A stretch of DNA of 5,490 bases from SIG452 sp045580405 (lineage in GTDB: Bacteria > Bacillota > Clostridia > UMGS1840): NCBI GenBank assembly GCA_045580405.1, contig JAZNNT010000001.1, positions 1-5,490 on the forward strand. The letters are read 5' to 3'. This document shows positions 4,971 to 5,490 of the stretch, one piece after another (position 1 is the first letter of the stretch; every line of letters starts with the position of its first letter). The notes beneath the pieces were generated by a model. It worked only from the letters and a program-made list of their open reading frames with translations. It searched no databases and was not told the origin of the DNA. The position numbers and the translations under genes are program-made.

Positions 4971-5490
4971 ATGTTAACATCCAAAACCGCATTTGTCGTT
5001 TACGGCGTACATAAGGACGGCTTATTAGACCCGGACGGCAACTTATTCATTGACGAAAGCGTCATCGAAAATTCCAAAAAAGCACTGAAAGCTGAAGGCG
5101 TGGAATTAGTAGAAGAAAGCTTAATCATTGCAACCAAGGAAGAAGCAAAAAATGTGCTTTTACCCTTAGCAAAAGACGATTCTATCGACACCTTAGTATT
5201 ATTCTCCGGTACCTGGGTATGGGCAGCTCACATGATCGGTGCTGTTCGTGAATTTGCAAAAACCGGCAAAGGTATTGTGATCTGGACTCATGACGGCTCT
5301 CAGGGCTGGCGTCCCGTTGGCGGTTTAGTATTAAGCGCAGCGTTAAACGAAGTTGGCATCAAACACAAATTCGTATACGGCGGTGTTTCCGACATCACCA
5401 ATGTAAAAAGAGTGGCAAACTACTGTAAAGCCTCCAAGCTGAAAAAGAGCATGGAATTAACCACCCTGCGCGCATTTGGCGGTCGTGGTA
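4971..5490 (+). CDS. L-fucose/L-arabinose isomerase-like protein, 5' part only
   Basis: The first 173 codons of an open frame run off the right edge of the window without a stop. The ATG has AAGGAG (4956-4961) nine bases upstream and follows the epimerase gene by 32 bases with no terminator between, so the two form an operon. The translation begins MLTSKTAFVVYGVHK and contains FSGTWVWAAHM (78-88), VIWTHDGSQGWRPVGG (103-118) and ELTTLRAFGGRG (162-173). This resembles the N-terminal half of the FucI/AraA-type ketol isomerases, which convert an aldose to its ketose using a divalent metal. The metal-binding and catalytic residues lie further downstream and cannot be checked, so the substrate (L-fucose, L-arabinose, sulfoquinovose-like or another) is undetermined. 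Codon use, rich in TTA, GCA and GAA, matches its neighbour. Confidence 0.75.
   Translation, partial: MLTSKTAFVVYGVHKDGLLDPDGNLFIDESVIENSKKALKAEGVELVEESLIIATKEEAKNVLLPLAKDDSIDTLVLFSGTWVWAAHMIGAVREFAKTGKGIVIWTHDGSQGWRPVGGLVLSAALNEVGIKHKFVYGGVSDITNVKRVANYCKASKLKKSMELTTLRAFGGRG

Noticed and set aside
5000..5191. Minus-strand open frame opposite the isomerase gene
   Set aside because: The plus-strand frame has a strong ribosome binding site, family motifs and runs through to the window end, so the minus frame is a shadow.

Overview
The window looks like chromosomal DNA of a low-to-moderate GC Firmicute, most likely a Clostridia-type anaerobe. The reasons are strong AAGGAG/GGAGG ribosome binding sites on most genes, sigma-A promoters, heavy use of TTA, AAA and GAA codons, a short KtrA/KtrB-type potassium transporter rather than the long enterobacterial TrkA, and a stand-alone IS200-type element. 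The genus cannot be fixed from this sequence alone.

Layout, left to right. Positions 1 to about 750 hold an IS200-like insertion sequence whose single gene, tnpA (minus strand, 145-624), encodes an intact HUH Y1 transposase. Subterminal hairpins lie at both ends, a plus-strand terminator follows the gene, and a long inverted repeat hides the tnpA ribosome binding site. A strong bidirectional terminator (771-805) separates the element from a three-gene minus-strand operon transcribed right to left: ktrB (2357-3703), ktrA (1693-2343) and a PocR-domain AraC-family regulator (851-1684). The operon starts at a near-consensus extended -10 promoter (3740-3768). Its genes are 8 to 13 bases apart, with ribosome binding sites touching or overlapping the preceding stop codons.

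A 209-base divergent intergenic region (3704-3912) separates this operon from a plus-strand sugar operon. That operon holds a DUF4432 aldose-epimerase-like protein (3913-4938) and, 32 bases downstream, the first 173 codons of an L-fucose/L-arabinose isomerase-like protein (4971 to the window end, incomplete). The intergenic region carries the ktrB promoter, a weaker promoter candidate for the sugar genes, and a 14-15 base direct repeat, one copy of which covers the ktrB -35 box.

How the genes fit together: KtrB is the membrane K+ channel subunit and KtrA its nucleotide-binding RCK gate. The AraC/PocR protein is probably co-transcribed with them. Its ligand and targets are unknown; the divergent sugar operon and its own operon promoter are both plausible targets. 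The epimerase-like protein and isomerase plausibly act in sequence on an unidentified aldose. I see no clearly new defence or mobile system. The most interesting points are the transporter-regulator pairing, the repeat at the divergent promoter, the uncharacterised sugar pair, and the read-through protection design of the IS200 leader.
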